A DNA stretch of 17,719 bases from an uncultured Collinsella sp. (GTDB lineage Bacteria > Actinomycetota > Coriobacteriia > Coriobacteriales > Coriobacteriaceae): positions 1-17,719 of the forward strand of contig USCJ01000006.1 of the NCBI GenBank assembly GCA_900553215.1, read 5' to 3'. The notes below the pieces were generated by a model that saw only the letters and a list, made by a program, of their open reading frames with translations, was not told the DNA's origin and searched no databases. The position numbers and the translations under genes were made by a program. Shown one piece after another: positions 7,664 through 15,029 of this stretch (positions are counted from its first letter, which is position 1; the number at the start of each line of letters is the position of its first letter).

Positions 7664-8980
7664 TTACTCGGAAGCAGCCTTCTCGGTCTTCCAGCCATCG
7701 ACGAAGGCGTTCTTGACGCCGTCCCACTTGCTGTTGTCGGCAGCATAGGCAATCAGAGCCTGCTTGAGGTTCTTCTTCCACTCCTCAGAGGGGATGTAGA
7801 CGAAGTCCCAAGCGACGGTCTTCTTGCCGTCCTTGGCCATGGCAACGGCCTGCTGCGAGAAGACGTTGGTGGTTTCCTTGGCGCTCTTGAACGGGGCGGT
7901 CAGACCCATCTTGTCAGCGATGATGCTGGTGGCGGTATCAGAAGTGACGCACCAATACATGAAGTCCTCGGTGGCCTTCTGGGCATCCTCGGAAGCCTGG
8001 GAGCTAACGCACCAGTAGTTCTCGCCGCCGGAGCACAGGCCCTGGTTCTCCTCGCCGTCAACGCCGATGTAGATCGGCAGCATGCCGAGCTGGTCGTCGG
8101 TCATACCGGCCTTGGTGAGGTCAGCGTAGGCCCAAGAACCGTTCTGATAGAAGACGGCCTTGCCGGTTGCGAACTCGTTTGTGGCGTCGTCGCCGGTCTT
8201 GGAGGCAAGCTGCGAAGGATCGCAGGTAGAGTCGGTGATGTACAGGTCGAAGATCTGCTTGAAGTTGTCGAGATACTCGCCCTTGATCTCGTCGTCCTCC
8301 TGGTTGTGCTCCTTCTCGAACTCGTAGTAGAGCGGGAGGTTGGCGAGGTGGGTGGTGTAGCGCCAGCTGGAGGAGTCGTCCATGCCGGCGGAAGTGAAGG
8401 CACCCTCAACACCAAGCTCGTCCTTGCGGGCCTGGATGTCGTCGGCACAAGCCTTCAGCTTGTCGAAGGAGTTGATGTCCTCGGCCTTGTAGCCAGCCTT
8501 CTCGAGCAGCTGCTTGTTGTAGATGATGCCGTAGCTCTCCTGGACCCAGTCGATACCCAGATCCTTGCCATCGGACTGCAGAGCCAGGGAGTCGTCAATG
8601 AGCTCACCGCGGAGCTTGGTATCGGACAGGTCGGCGCAGTAATCCTTCCAGTTCTTAAGACCGGTGGGGCCGTTGACCTGGAACAGGGTCGGAGCGGAGC
8701 TCTTGGACATCTCGGACTTGAGCTTCTCCTCGTAGGTGTTGGAGGCGGCGGTCACGATCTTGACCTCGACGCCCTTCTCCTTCTTATAGGCCTTGGCGAT
8801 CTCCTTCCACTCCTTGTCGACCTCGGGCTTGAATTGGAGGAAGTAGACCTCGGCAGCGTCACCAGAAGCAGAGGAGCCGGAGCCGGCAGAACCGCCGCAA
8901 CCCACGAGACCCAGACCAAGAACCGCAGCCGCGGAACCAGCAAAGCCCAGGAACTGCCTTCTGCTCATTTCGTTCTTCAT
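7664..8980 (-). CDS. Sugar ABC transporter substrate-binding lipoprotein with Tat-like signal
   Basis: Extracellular solute-binding protein (family 1) of 438 residues, anchored to the outer face of the membrane. ATG at 8980 is chosen because AAAGGGTGG lies six bases upstream; a GTG at 8998 would place that ribosome site inside the gene. The signal peptide MKNEMSRRQFLGFAGSAAAVLGLGLVGC has a twin-arginine motif SRRQFL and a lipobox LVGC with the acylated cysteine at C28. A GSAGSGSSAS linker follows. The mature part starts AEVYFLQFKPEVDKEWKEIAKAY, the usual first strand of this family, and keeps PTLFQVNGP and GSWAYADL-like segments. It is the first and probably most expressed gene of the operon. 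Alpha-glucoside or maltodextrin specificity is inferred from malQ, glgP and the TreR-like regulator. Confidence 0.94.
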   Translation of the reverse strand: MKNEMSRRQFLGFAGSAAAVLGLGLVGCGGSAGSGSSASGDAAEVYFLQFKPEVDKEWKEIAKAYKKEKGVEVKIVTAASNTYEEKLKSEMSKSSAPTLFQVNGPTGLKNWKDYCADLSDTKLRGELIDDSLALQSDGKDLGIDWVQESYGIIYNKQLLEKAGYKAEDINSFDKLKACADDIQARKDELGVEGAFTSAGMDDSSSWRYTTHLANLPLYYEFEKEHNQEDDEIKGEYLDNFKQIFDLYITDSTCDPSQLASKTGDDATNEFATGKAVFYQNGSWAYADLTKAGMTDDQLGMLPIYIGVDGEENQGLCSGGENYWCVSSQASEDAQKATEDFMYWCVTSDTATSIIADKMGLTAPFKSAKETTNVFSQQAVAMAKDGKKTVAWDFVYIPSEEWKKNLKQALIAYAADNSKWDGVKNAFVDGWKTEKAASE

Positions 8981-9088
8981 TACAATCCACCCTTTCACAC
9001 CGTGGCGGCACCCTTTGCCGCCGCCTTCGGAGATTGGCTCGGGGACTTTGCCCCTTTTGCTGATTTGAACGATACGCTATTTGGCTAG

Positions 9089-9100
9089 TTGTTTGGACAA
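9089..9100 (-). promoter_or_regulatory. Operator-like site TTGTTTGGACAA, proximal to the ABC operon
   Basis: Perfect TTGT/ACAA arms around TTGG, about 110 bases upstream of the binding-protein start. It is the second site of this pattern in front of the operon and lies 76 bases (about seven helical turns) from the one at 9165. This fits the paired operators of GntR-family repressors. No convincing -35/-10 pair could be assigned. Confidence 0.45.
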
Positions 9101-9152
9101 GTATTACTAGAGCGGTAGAAAAAACTTCGGTGAACGGTAATTTCAACTTGAT

Positions 9153-9176
9153 ACTTGACAAGTTTTGTATAAACAA
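9153..9176 (-). promoter_or_regulatory. Operator-like site TTGTATAAACAA and adjacent dyad, ABC operon
   Basis: TTGTATAAACAA at 9165-9176 has perfect TTGT/ACAA arms and resembles the TTGTATATACAA operator of Bacillus subtilis TreR as I recall it. Directly beside it, ACTTGACAAGT at 9153-9163 is a perfect 5-bp dyad around one base. Both lie in the AT-rich stretch upstream of the transporter operon and downstream of the regulator gene. Confidence 0.5.
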
Positions 9177-9198
9177 TTATTTGTTATCGAATGCAGAG

Positions 9199-9240
9199 AA
9201 AACGCCCGGCCGATGCATCGTCGGTTTGACCGGGCGTTTT
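9199..9240 (-). terminator. Terminator of the GntR-family regulator gene
   Basis: AAAACGCCCGG at 9199-9209 pairs with CCGGGCGTTTT at 9230-9240. The loop contains a further small dyad (CCGATGCATCG). On the minus strand the stem ends in TTTTCTCTGC, 43 bases after the regulator stop. The symmetric A/T flanks allow function in either direction, but only the minus-strand gene needs it here. Confidence 0.82.
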
Positions 9241-9282
9241 CGCTTTGAGGGCATGAGTCTCGTCAGGCTGCGAGCTAGCCGG

Positions 9283-10002
9283 CTATCGCTTGGAATTGAC
9301 GCGGTAATGGAAGATCTCGGGGTGTGTGCGAGTGTGCGTCACCTCAAACAAGATGCCATCCGAGGTGTACGACTGACTCTCCATGACGGCAACGCAGTTA
9401 TATTTGCCGAGGTCAAGATAGCTGCAGTCCTCATCGTTGGCGAGCTCGACACTCACCGTACGACGGCTCGCCATCACTTTGACACCGCGCTTGTGCTCCA
9501 GATAGCCGTAAATAGAATCTGCCGCGATCTCGGGAGTCAGGCCCTTGGCGATCGACGCCAAAAAATAGCCATGGTCCACTTGGCGCGCGTTGCCGTTGAG
9601 GCTTCGGACACGCACTACGCGAATCAACTCCTCGCCCACCTTAAAGCCCAGGTGACGAGAGAGTTGCTCGGTGCAAACCAGATGTTCGAAAGACTTAACG
9701 TCCGTCGATGCAACGGCATTGTTGCGCTTTGCAAACTCGCCAAACGACTCAACCTCTTCGAGTGCGCCCAACATGTCGGTTTCGCCCTTAAGCCAAATAA
9801 CGCGCACGCCCTTGCCGTGTATAGGCTGCACAAACATCCCGTCGGCCAGCATACCCAAGGCGCGACGGACGGTATTGCGAGTGCATCCGAACTCCGCGGT
9901 CAGCTCGGCTTCGGTTGGCAGCATCTCCTGAAACGCATAGGTCCCATTAATGATGCGCGAGCGTATTTCTCGGTAGATTCCTTCGTATATCGCTTTTGGC
10001 AT
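9283..10002 (-). CDS. GntR-family transcriptional regulator, TreR-like (HTH plus UTRA)
   Basis: DNA-binding regulator of 239 residues. A winged helix-turn-helix spans about 5-70 (IYREIRSRIINGTYAFQEML, PTEAELTAEFGCTRNTVRRAL, GKGVRVIW). A UTRA ligand-binding domain spans about 90-235. The order and wording (ESFGEFAKR, IRVVRVRSLNG, SIYGYLEHKRGVKV, YNCVAVMESQSY) parallel Bacillus TreR, the trehalose-6-phosphate-responsive repressor. A phosphorylated disaccharide is therefore a reasonable effector guess. ATG at 10002 follows GAGGTG. The gene diverges from the PTS-HAD gene, with two GTTTAAAC sites between them, one inside its own likely promoter, which suggests autoregulation. Related sites precede the ABC operon and malQ. 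Other HutC-subfamily sugar regulators remain possible. Confidence 0.9.
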   Translation of the reverse strand: MPKAIYEGIYREIRSRIINGTYAFQEMLPTEAELTAEFGCTRNTVRRALGMLADGMFVQPIHGKGVRVIWLKGETDMLGALEEVESFGEFAKRNNAVASTDVKSFEHLVCTEQLSRHLGFKVGEELIRVVRVRSLNGNARQVDHGYFLASIAKGLTPEIAADSIYGYLEHKRGVKVMASRRTVSVELANDEDCSYLDLGKYNCVAVMESQSYTSDGILFEVTHTRTHPEIFHYRVNSKR

Positions 10003-10056
10003 TGTTTCACCTCTACATTATTCATTTCCGGCTAGGCACGATAGCATTTCTTAAAG

Positions 10057-10068
10057 TTGTTTAAACCG
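10057..10068 (-). promoter_or_regulatory. Operator-like site TTGTTTAAACCG in the regulator promoter
   Basis: GTTTAAAC at 10059-10066 forms the core. On the minus strand it overlaps a candidate -35 (GTTTAA or TTTAAA) followed after 16-17 bases by TATCGT, upstream of the regulator's GAGGTG ribosome site. A repressor bound here would shut off its own gene. The palindrome core is seen directly; the promoter boxes are tentative. Confidence 0.5.
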
Positions 10069-10165
10069 AATATCGGTAAAGCGACAGGATTTAACCGTTG
10101 ACGGTTTCTGTCATGCCCAAATCGGTTTCGCTCAAAACTGCCGGTACGACAATCGTCTGGTCCTC

Positions 10166-10192
10166 TACAATGAATCCATTGTTTAAACGTTT
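10166..10192 (+). promoter_or_regulatory. PTS-HAD promoter -10 and operator-like site
   Basis: A candidate -10 TACAAT at 10166-10171 is followed by TTGTTTAAACGT at 10179-10190, with a second overlapping dyad AAACGTTT at 10185-10192. This places a likely repressor site just downstream of the transcription start of the PTS gene, 122 bases from the matching site in the regulator promoter. The same TACAAT plus TGTTTAAAC combination occurs at malQ. No good -35 was found. Confidence 0.5.
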
Positions 10193-10231
10193 CCCCACGC
10201 GCAACGCGCCTCGATATTCGGAAGGCAGAAC

Positions 10232-12682
10232 ATGCTGCAAAAAATCCAACGCTTTGGCGGGGCAATGTTCGCGCCCGCCATGCTGTTTTCTATATCAGGC
10301 CTCATGGTCGGCGTCTCCGCTCTCGCAACGACTGCGGACATCGTCGGCGATCTCGCCGTATACGGAACCCCTTGGTACGTTTTCTGGGCTATCATCCAGC
10401 GCGGCTCGTGGACGGTCTTTAAACGCCTCCCGCTCCTTTTTGCCGTAGCGCTGCCCATCGGTCTTGCCCAAAAACAACCGGCTCGTTGCTGCCTCGAGGC
10501 TCTCGTCGCCTATTTTGCCTACTGCTTCTTTTTGAGCGAGATCATTAAGCTGAGCGGAGACAACCTTGGACTTGAGTACCCGTCATCTTTGACCTCCGCC
10601 AGCGGTATCACCGTCATCGACGGCATCAAGACGCTCGACACCGGCATTATCGGCCCGCTGGCGGTATCGGCAACCGTCGTCGCCATCCATGACCGCTTCT
10701 ACGATGCCAAAATTCCCGATTGGCTCGGCACCTTCTCGGGCTCCTCGCTGGTCTACCTCATCAGCTTTTTTGCCGTGTTTGCCCTTGCCGCTATCTCGGC
10801 CGCCATCGTGCCCTACGTATACGATGTAACTGATACGCTGCGTCACGCGCTTGCAGGCATCGGTCCCTTTGGCGTGGGCATCTTTGTCTTTTTAGAACGA
10901 GCACTCGAGCCCTTTGGCCTGCACCACCTGCTCTACATGCCGATCTACTACGACAACCTGGTCATTAACGACGGCATCTACGCCACGTGGAGCAGTTTGC
11001 TCCCCATCCTCTCCCATAGCACGCGCCCCCTTAATGAACTTGCGCCGTGGGCCGGTTTTACCGCCACCGGCTGGGTCAAGCTCTTTGGCCTTCCTGCCAT
11101 CGCAGCTGCGTTCTACTCCACCGCAAAACCCGAGCGCCGTGCCGGCCTCAGGGTCATCCTTGCTCCCGCCATCATCGCCTCGGTGGTTTGCGGCGTTACC
11201 GAGCCACTCGAGTTTCTCTTTATGTTCACCCACCCCGGGCTCTTTTTGCTCTACGCCGTCTTATCGTCTTGCCTTGCCACAACCATGAATCTCTTTGGCA
11301 TCGTCGGCATCTTCTCGGGCGGCCTGATGGAGATGGCAGCCTTCAACTTTATTCCGCTCATGCGCACGCATGCCGGTGCCTATCTTTTGGCGCTCGGTAT
11401 CGGCCTTGCCTTTAGCCTCATCTTTTTTGTTAGTTTTCGAGCACTCATCTTGGTCTATGACCTTAAGACACCGGGCCGCGAGGATCATGTTGCCAATCGC
11501 GCGGCAATCGATTGTTTAACGGGAAGCGACTTTGCCAAAGAGCAATCCCCCAATGACGAGGTCGATAGTCGATCCGATCAAGATCACGTCCTCGCTGAGC
11601 GGGTAATTCAGCTTTTAGGTGGCGTTGGCAATATCGTGGGCGCAACCAACTGCGCCACGCGCCTGCGCGTCGAGGTCGCAGACCCTTCCATCGTTGCAGA
11701 TAACGCGTCGTTTGTCGCGGTGGGCGCCAAGGGCCTCATCATTACGGGCAAGACCGCCCAGGTGGTCATCGGCATCTCCGTTCCCCGCGTTAAAGAGCAT
11801 TTTGACCAGATCATGGGCCTCGAGCCGGAATTTGTGCCCACCACCTCGGCCTCCCCTGCCGCCAGCGCAGCCCATAAGCGCGGCGCTATCTGCTTCTTCG
11901 ATATCGACGGAACGCTCGCCTGGCAAGACCCCAGGCTCGCCCAAGACCTTCCCGAAGACGAGCGGGACCTCTCCCCCTATCCCAACGAAGCGGTTTCGCA
12001 GGCAATCCGCGAGTTTGTCGCCAACGGCAACATGGCCTTTATCTGCACGGGACGCACCCTGAGCTGCATCCACCCCAAACTTCTTGAGCTGCCTTGGACC
12101 GGCATCGTCTGTCTTGCGGGCGGTTACGCCGAGATCAACGGACACGCAATTCGCGATCTGTCGATGACGCCCAGTATGCTGCAGCGTCTTGCCCCCTACC
12201 TTGAGCAATCGGGCGAGGTCATCCGCTTTGAGGGCCTCAACGGCGTCGTGCGCATGAGTGCCGATGCGCCCGATGCTCCCGGATACGCGCGCACCCTGGG
12301 CGACGCAGTCACGCAGCTGCAACATTACAGTGTCTACAAGATCTTGATGTCTACATCGCTCGCCAACCACATCGCTCAAGATAAGGCACTTGAGCCGCTG
12401 CTGTGCTTTAATGAGCTCGAACTCGAGGTAACCGAAATCTCGCCCCGCGAATGCACGAAGCGCGGGGGCATCCAGTCTGTACTCGACGCCCTCGACCCCC
12501 ACCACGGAACCGTATACGGCATTGGCGACGCCAGCAATGACGTCTCGCTGATGAACGCCGTCGATGTCGGCATTGCGATGGGCAACGCACCGGACTATCT
12601 CAAGGATAAGGCCGATTACGTGACCGACACCGTCGATCATGACGGTGTCGTTGCGGCGCTCGAGCATTTTAGGCTGATTTAG
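10232..12682 (+). CDS. PTS EIICB (MalX/glucose type) fused to a HAD Cof-type phosphatase
   Basis: Membrane permease that imports and phosphorylates a sugar, here with a third, phosphatase domain; 816 residues in one uninterrupted frame. Residues ~1-410 are EIIC with about ten hydrophobic segments, H231 in FGLHHLLYMP and E324 in TEPLEFLF, and they end in DLKTPGRED exactly as in MalX. Residues ~445-530 are EIIB with the phosphocysteine C474 in TNCATRLRV. After an Ala/Ser/Pro linker, residues ~550-816 are a HAD hydrolase: D557 and D559 in FFDIDGTL, the CTGRT motif, a motif III lysine in RECTKRGG, and G765-D770 in GDASND. All catalytic residues of each domain are present. There is no EIIA, so a separate EIIA must supply phosphate. 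ATG at 10232 has GGAAGG six bases upstream. Maltose or trehalose is the likely substrate, inferred from MalX likeness and the TreR-like neighbour. Confidence 0.93.
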   Translation: MLQKIQRFGGAMFAPAMLFSISGLMVGVSALATTADIVGDLAVYGTPWYVFWAIIQRGSWTVFKRLPLLFAVALPIGLAQKQPARCCLEALVAYFAYCFFLSEIIKLSGDNLGLEYPSSLTSASGITVIDGIKTLDTGIIGPLAVSATVVAIHDRFYDAKIPDWLGTFSGSSLVYLISFFAVFALAAISAAIVPYVYDVTDTLRHALAGIGPFGVGIFVFLERALEPFGLHHLLYMPIYYDNLVINDGIYATWSSLLPILSHSTRPLNELAPWAGFTATGWVKLFGLPAIAAAFYSTAKPERRAGLRVILAPAIIASVVCGVTEPLEFLFMFTHPGLFLLYAVLSSCLATTMNLFGIVGIFSGGLMEMAAFNFIPLMRTHAGAYLLALGIGLAFSLIFFVSFRALILVYDLKTPGREDHVANRAAIDCLTGSDFAKEQSPNDEVDSRSDQDHVLAERVIQLLGGVGNIVGATNCATRLRVEVADPSIVADNASFVAVGAKGLIITGKTAQVVIGISVPRVKEHFDQIMGLEPEFVPTTSASPAASAAHKRGAICFFDIDGTLAWQDPRLAQDLPEDERDLSPYPNEAVSQAIREFVANGNMAFICTGRTLSCIHPKLLELPWTGIVCLAGGYAEINGHAIRDLSMTPSMLQRLAPYLEQSGEVIRFEGLNGVVRMSADAPDAPGYARTLGDAVTQLQHYSVYKILMSTSLANHIAQDKALEPLLCFNELELEVTEISPRECTKRGGIQSVLDALDPHHGTVYGIGDASNDVSLMNAVDVGIAMGNAPDYLKDKADYVTDTVDHDGVVAALEHFRLI

Positions 12683-12751
12683 GCGCGCTCCATCAAACGC
12701 ACGCCCGTTGTCCTAAATCGCCAAAACTGCCGCGCCAAACGCCCTGATGTG

Positions 12752-12774
12752 GCAATATGTTGTCTGCATATTGC
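12752..12774 (+). promoter_or_regulatory. Palindrome upstream of the polyprenyl synthase gene
   Basis: GCAATATG at 12752-12759 and CATATTGC at 12767-12774 form a perfect 8-bp inverted repeat with a 7-nt centre, 22 bases before the chosen start. It could be an operator or a 5' leader hairpin. It contains an ATG at 12757 in frame with the gene, but that ATG has no ribosome site and lies within the dyad. Confidence 0.45.
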
Positions 12775-12795
12775 ACCAATGCAACCTCAGAAAGA

Positions 12796-13821
12796 ATGCG
12801 AGAACCCGTGTCCAGTCCGTTTACCAGCTTTTTAGCCCAGCACTTTGACCAGATTAACGACTATATGGCCACGTTCTTTGACGGACAGGCGACCTCTGCC
12901 GATATCGAGCGCTACCTGTACGCGCCACTCTCGGCTTTTACGGCCAACGCCGGCAAGCGCCACCGCCCGCTTATCTGCATGCTCGCCGCAACCGCAGTGG
13001 GCGGTAGCTTTGAGAGCGCCCGCAGCGCCGCGGCAGCTATCGAGCATTTCCAGTCGGGCGCGCTGATCCACGACGACATCGCCGACAACGGACAGCTTCG
13101 TCGAGGCAAACCCTGCATGCACCTTACCGAGGGCACGGGCCTTGCCATCAATTGTGGCGACCTGGCGCTCACCATGGTCACCAAGACGGTTCTCGACGAC
13201 CCCACGCTGGAGTCCGACGTGAAGCTGCGTGTGCTCCACGAGCTTACCGAGATGATCGTCCGCACCATCGAGGGTCAAGCGCTCGACCTGGGTTGGGTCC
13301 GTGACGGGCGCTTTGATATCTCGGTTGATGACTACCTGGACATGGCGACGCACAAGACCGCGTTTTACAGCGGAGCCACGCCGCTTGCCGCCGGAGCCAT
13401 TATCGGCGGCGGCAGCGATGAGCAAATCGAAGCGCTGCGCGCCTTTGGCCTGCACACGGGCCTTGCCTTTCAGATTCAGGACGACCTGCTCAACCTTGTC
13501 GGCACTAAGGAAGCCGCCAACAAGGACTTCCGCACCGACATCACCGAGGGCAAGCGCACGCTTGTCGCCGTACACGCCCTCTCTGATGAGCGCCACCACG
13601 ACGAGGTCGAGGCGATTCTTTCCTCGGGCACCGATGATCCCGCGCAGCTCGCACGCGCCGTGGAGATCTTCCAGGAGACCGGCTCCATCGATTACGCCCA
13701 CACTTACGCGCTCGACCTGACCGCTAAGGCCAAAGCGGCCATCGAGAACGTTGAGCTTGATCCGCACGCACGCGAGCTGTTCCTCTCCATGGCAGATTTC
13801 TTTGTGGAGCGCCTTAACTAA
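12796..13821 (+). CDS. Polyprenyl (farnesyl/geranylgeranyl) diphosphate synthase
   Basis: Cytoplasmic trans-prenyltransferase that extends allylic diphosphates with isopentenyl diphosphate, feeding undecaprenyl phosphate, quinone or other isoprenoid synthesis. From ATG at 12796 the protein has 341 residues. The first aspartate-rich motif is HDDIADNGQLRRG (D93, D94, D97). The second is QIQDDLLNLVG (D229, D230), with N233 in place of the usual last aspartate; variants at that position are common in actinobacterial homologues. GKRHRPL near the N-terminus and EGKRTL bind diphosphates. Start choice is uncertain: AGAAAG precedes ATG 12796, a GTG at 12808 is an alternative, and ATG 12757 lies in a palindrome without a ribosome site. 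Chain length of the product cannot be read from these motifs. The gene stands alone between the PTS gene and the CwlM-like gene. Confidence 0.9.
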   Translation: MREPVSSPFTSFLAQHFDQINDYMATFFDGQATSADIERYLYAPLSAFTANAGKRHRPLICMLAATAVGGSFESARSAAAAIEHFQSGALIHDDIADNGQLRRGKPCMHLTEGTGLAINCGDLALTMVTKTVLDDPTLESDVKLRVLHELTEMIVRTIEGQALDLGWVRDGRFDISVDDYLDMATHKTAFYSGATPLAAGAIIGGGSDEQIEALRAFGLHTGLAFQIQDDLLNLVGTKEAANKDFRTDITEGKRTLVAVHALSDERHHDEVEAILSSGTDDPAQLARAVEIFQETGSIDYAHTYALDLTAKAKAAIENVELDPHARELFLSMADFFVERLN

Positions 13822-13959
13822 CGGGGGTTATAAAACCTGTCAGCAGCGTATTTAGGCACAACTTGCTACACTGTTGAGTGAATGTTTATGCATCCCTTTG
13901 CGTTGTCTATCCGACAGACGCTCAAATAGTACGAATGGTACGCCGAAAGGGGTTCGTTC

Positions 13960-14865
13960 ATGGAACCTATTACAACGGGCATGCAAGGAGCAGCCGTCGA
14001 AGACGTGCAGTCTCGTCTCCTGCAGCTCGGCTACACGATTGATGCCGCCGAAGTCACCGACAAGTACTTTGGAGCCACCACTGAGCAGGCCGTCAGCACC
14101 TTCAGGCTCGACAGCGGCCTTGCTGCCGGTCATGCCGTCGATATCCCCTGCTGGAGCGCCCTTGTAGACGCTTCGTATAAGCTGGGCGACCGCACTCTCT
14201 ATCTGCGCATGCCCAATTTCCATGGCGCCGATGTGCAGGCCCTGCAGCGCGCTCTCAACGTTTTGGGCTTTGCCTGTGGCGAAGACGACGGCTACTTTGG
14301 TCCGCATACCGAGGCCGCCCTGCAGCAGTTCCAGGAAAATGTCGGCCTGTTTGCCGACGGCATGGCCTTCCAGGACACCTACGCCTACATCAACCGCCTG
14401 CACCATGTGTGGGAGGGCAAGCCCTCGGTCACCGAAGCCGAGTCCCGTATCGGTTTTGCTCGCGCCGCCAACGTGCTCGAGCGCTTCCAGATTGCCGTTA
14501 TCGGCGAGGACCCCATCGCACGCAGCGTTGCGTCGCGCATGTGGAATATCGCCACGGCAACGACCGACAACAGCGGCATGATGCTCTGCGACTCCGAGGT
14601 CCCAACCGACGTTGACCTGGTGCTCGAGATTGCAAGCGACGAGCTGCCCGCCGACGCCGCACCGCGCGCCACGATTGCCCTCGCCGAGTGCCACAACCTA
14701 GCCCAGCGCATCCGCACTGCCAATGTCGCCGCGCAGCAGAAGCCGGCACGCATTCGCATTGAGCTCACGGGCATGACGCGCTACAACGGCACCTTCACGG
14801 CCAGCGACGCGCAGACACTCGCCGTACGCCTGCTCGATGGCGTTTGCGATGCCCTCGCAGATTAG
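13960..14865 (+). CDS. CwlM-like protein: two peptidoglycan-binding domains and a degenerate amidase-like C-terminus
   Basis: A 301-residue protein with two PG_binding_1 domains at about 8-66 (GAAVEDVQSRLLQLGY ... FGATTEQAVSTFRLDSGL) and 85-146 (GADVQALQRALNVLGF ... FGPHTEAALQQFQENVGLFADG). The stretch DASYKLGDRTLYLRMPNFHGADVQ closely follows mycobacterial CwlM, a cytoplasmic MurA activator made of two such domains and an amidase_3 domain. As in CwlM there is no signal peptide or membrane segment. The C-terminal ~135 residues fit the size and end of an amidase_3 fold (ARIRIELTGMTRYNG, then DAQTLAVRLLDGVCDAL), but the DPGHGG motif and zinc ligands are absent. It is thus probably regulatory rather than lytic. 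The start has AAAGGGG about nine bases upstream. Domain calls are firm; the CwlM relation is by memory of the family. Confidence 0.85.
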   Translation: MEPITTGMQGAAVEDVQSRLLQLGYTIDAAEVTDKYFGATTEQAVSTFRLDSGLAAGHAVDIPCWSALVDASYKLGDRTLYLRMPNFHGADVQALQRALNVLGFACGEDDGYFGPHTEAALQQFQENVGLFADGMAFQDTYAYINRLHHVWEGKPSVTEAESRIGFARAANVLERFQIAVIGEDPIARSVASRMWNIATATTDNSGMMLCDSEVPTDVDLVLEIASDELPADAAPRATIALAECHNLAQRIRTANVAAQQKPARIRIELTGMTRYNGTFTASDAQTLAVRLLDGVCDALAD

Positions 14866-14903
14866 GTAAACTAAACGAGTTGCTTTTGGGCAACACTACA
14901 CAT

Positions 14904-14978
14904 TGGGACGTAGTTCAACGGTAGAACTCCGGTTTTTGGTGCCGGCTGTTGGGGGTTCGAATCCCTCCGTCCCAGCCA
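14904..14978 (+). tRNA. trnQ: tRNA-Gln (anticodon TTG), CCA encoded
   Basis: A full cloverleaf folds: acceptor TGGGACG/CGTCCCA, D arm GTTC/GAAC with loop AACGGTA, anticodon stem CCGGT/GCCGG around loop TTTTGGT (anticodon TTG), T arm GGGGG/CCCTC with loop TTCGAAT, discriminator G and genomic CCA at 14976-14978. The T1-A72 first pair and G73 are identity elements of bacterial tRNA-Gln. A terminator follows 10 bases later. Confidence 0.96.
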
Positions 14979-14987
14979 TTAAAACTG

Positions 14988-15024
14988 AGCGCCCTGAGCC
15001 CATAACGGCCCAGGGCGCTTTCTT
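14988..15024 (+). terminator. Terminator of tRNA-Gln
   Basis: AGCGCCCTG at 14988-14996 pairs with CAGGGCGCT at 15011-15019, followed by TTCTTG. Confidence 0.82.
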
Positions 15025-15029
15025 GTGGG

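Noticed and set aside
7649..9088. 479-codon plus-strand open frame opposite the binding-protein gene
   Set aside because: Leu/Val/Gly-rich antisense translation that also crosses the operator region; the minus-strand lipoprotein is unambiguous.
11615..12667. Minus-strand open frame opposite the HAD domain
   Set aside because: Shadow; HAD motifs with correct spacing are on the plus strand.
12676..12719. GATTTAGG/CCTAAATC inverted repeat at the end of the PTS-HAD gene, as a terminator
   Set aside because: Eight AT-rich pairs with a 28-nt loop and no T tract; the left arm overlaps the stop codon. Too weak to call.
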